DNA of 64,000 nucleotides from Bradyrhizobium paxllaeri. GTDB lineage: Bacteria; Pseudomonadota; Alphaproteobacteria; Rhizobiales; Xanthobacteraceae. The stretch lies in NCBI RefSeq assembly GCF_001693515.2, contig NZ_CP042968.1, forward strand, positions 7,162,501-7,226,500, read 5' to 3'. Shown one piece after another: positions 63,171 to 64,000 of this stretch. Numbering within the stretch: the stretch's first letter is position 1; each line of letters opens with the position of its first letter. Position numbers and translations under genes: made by a program. A model generated the notes under the pieces. It was not told the origin of the DNA. It saw only the letters and a program-made list of their open reading frames with translations, and did not search any database.

Positions 63171-64000
63171 GTGAGGTTCATTCGCTACGTCTACCTCGTC
63201 GTGATGGAGGCGTTTTATACGTTCCTCGCCGATGACGGCTGGGCGATCGCGAGCCATATCGCGTTGTCGATGTTGATGGCGCTGTTTCCGTTCCTGATCG
63301 TGCTGACGGCGCTGGCCGGCTTTTTCGGCTCCAAGGAACTCGCGGACGGCGCTATCGGACTGTTGCTGCAGACCTGGCCGCAGCAGGTCGCGGACGCGCT
63401 GTCGGGCGAAATCCACGACGTGCTGACCACCGCACGCGGCGACATCCTGACCGTCGGCGCGGTGCTGGCGGTCTATTTCGCCTCCAACGGCGTCGAGGCC
63501 CTGCGGGTTGCGCTGAACCGCGCCTATTCGGTGGTCGAGCCGCGGGCGTGGTACTGGCTGCGGCTGGAATCGATCGGCTATACGCTGCTCGCCGCCATCA
63601 CGTCGCTGTTGATGGCGTTCCTGATCGTGCTCGGTCCGCTGATCCTGGAGACGGCACGCCGCCACATTCCGTTCTTCATCGAGAGCAACGAAAGGATCCT
63701 GTTTTTCGCCCGCTACGGCATCACGATCGCGGCGATGATAGTGGCGCTGTTCGTGCTGCATGCCTGGTTGCCCTGCGGTCGGCGGCGCTTTCTGCAGATC
63801 CTTCCCGGCATCGTGTTTACGATGGTGGCCTCGCTGATCTCAGGCATCGTGTTCGGCCAGTATCTGGCGCGCTTCGCCAGCAACTACGTGACGATGTATG
63901 CGGGGCTCGCGTCGGTCATCATCGCGCTGGTGTTTCTGTATTTCATTTCAGCGATTTTCGTCTTTGGCGGCGAACTGAATGCGGCGATCATGAAGTCGCA
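63171..64000 (+). CDS. YihY/virulence factor BrkB family membrane protein (3' end cut off)
   Basis: The frame is open from GTG 63171 to the window end, giving 276 residues of a longer protein. GAGGTGAG is upstream. It has at least five hydrophobic segments, the first with the conserved DDGWAIASHIALSMLMALFPF (quoted in part), and later LLAAITSLLMAFLIVLGPLI and GIVFTMVASLISGIVFG, ending in FGGELNAAIM. This is the BrkB/YihY family of inner-membrane proteins; the transport or efflux role is not established. It diverges from the small twin-TM gene. Confidence 0.9.
   Translation, partial: MRFIRYVYLVVMEAFYTFLADDGWAIASHIALSMLMALFPFLIVLTALAGFFGSKELADGAIGLLLQTWPQQVADALSGEIHDVLTTARGDILTVGAVLAVYFASNGVEALRVALNRAYSVVEPRAWYWLRLESIGYTLLAAITSLLMAFLIVLGPLILETARRHIPFFIESNERILFFARYGITIAAMIVALFVLHAWLPCGRRRFLQILPGIVFTMVASLISGIVFGQYLARFASNYVTMYAGLASVIIALVFLYFISAIFVFGGELNAAIMKS

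Noticed and set aside
62808..63761. A 317-residue minus-strand frame
   Set aside because: It crosses the BrkB-type gene and the twin-TM gene in shadow frames.

Overview
The window looks like chromosomal DNA of a Bradyrhizobium-type alphaproteobacterium (Nitrobacteraceae). The evidence is high GC with strong GC3 bias, an rrn operon in the order 16S, tRNA-Ile, tRNA-Ala, 23S, a helix-9 intervening sequence in the 23S gene, a SAM-II riboswitch in front of metX, a TlpA very close to the B. japonicum protein as I remember it, and many palindromic intergenic repeats of the kind scattered through Bradyrhizobium genomes. The species cannot be fixed from the sequence alone. I see no insertion sequence, prophage, CRISPR array or integrase; apart from repeats this is core-type chromosome with one accessory-looking block at about 40.9 to 52.3 kb.

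Layout. 1-3440: the 5' part of the 23S gene, two tRNAs, the 16S gene, its leader and a near-consensus promoter, all on the minus strand. 3.8-12.4 kb: an M23 envelope peptidase, a secreted beta-propeller protein, an SPW-repeat membrane protein, a small acidic protein, clpB (minus) and a MOSC-domain protein. 12.4-17.8 kb: a structured repeat region, then an iron-uptake pair on the minus strand (TonB-dependent siderophore receptor and PepSY membrane protein) and about 0.9 kb without a convincing gene. 17.8-22.4 kb: a small secreted protein, a CHAP-type secreted protein, an alpha/beta hydrolase, and metXW behind a SAM-II riboswitch. 22.5-25.5 kb: a chorismate mutase, hisC, cyclohexadienyl dehydrogenase operon for tyrosine and phenylalanine. 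25.6-27.6 kb: a DUF2125 protein and a ChaC-like enzyme.

27.7-32.4 kb holds the most unusual locus: a small YLDPGSGS membrane protein, a NoeA-like methyltransferase and a 991-residue membrane alkaline-phosphatase-superfamily enzyme whose C terminus carries two tandem domains resembling the C-terminal part of PilS-type pilins. The last two genes overlap by 4 bp. 32.4-39.2 kb: a YdcF protein, ftsEX, a zinc-ribbon membrane protein, a CpdR-like receiver and a large TIGR02302/DUF4175 protein. 39.3-40.8 kb: a carboxymuconolactone-decarboxylase-like protein and a 3-hydroxyisobutyrate-dehydrogenase-like enzyme.

40.9-52.3 kb is rich in exported and cell-wall proteins: two paralogous long L,D-transpeptidases, an N-acetylmuramoyl-L-alanine amidase, a serine hydrolase, a cyclic-nucleotide-binding membrane protein and several secreted proteins of unknown function. 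52.4-58.7 kb: a TPP-dependent acetolactate-synthase-like enzyme coupled to msrA, lysA with an LptM-like lipoprotein and argH, and the divergent tlpA. 58.8-64 kb: a YjfB-like protein, 3-hydroxybutyryl-CoA dehydrogenase, etfBA, a PduO-type cobalamin adenosyltransferase, a twin-TM small protein, and a divergent BrkB/YihY-type membrane protein cut by the window end.

At least nine REP-like or palindromic elements fill the intergenic gaps, most of them between the 3' ends of convergent genes.
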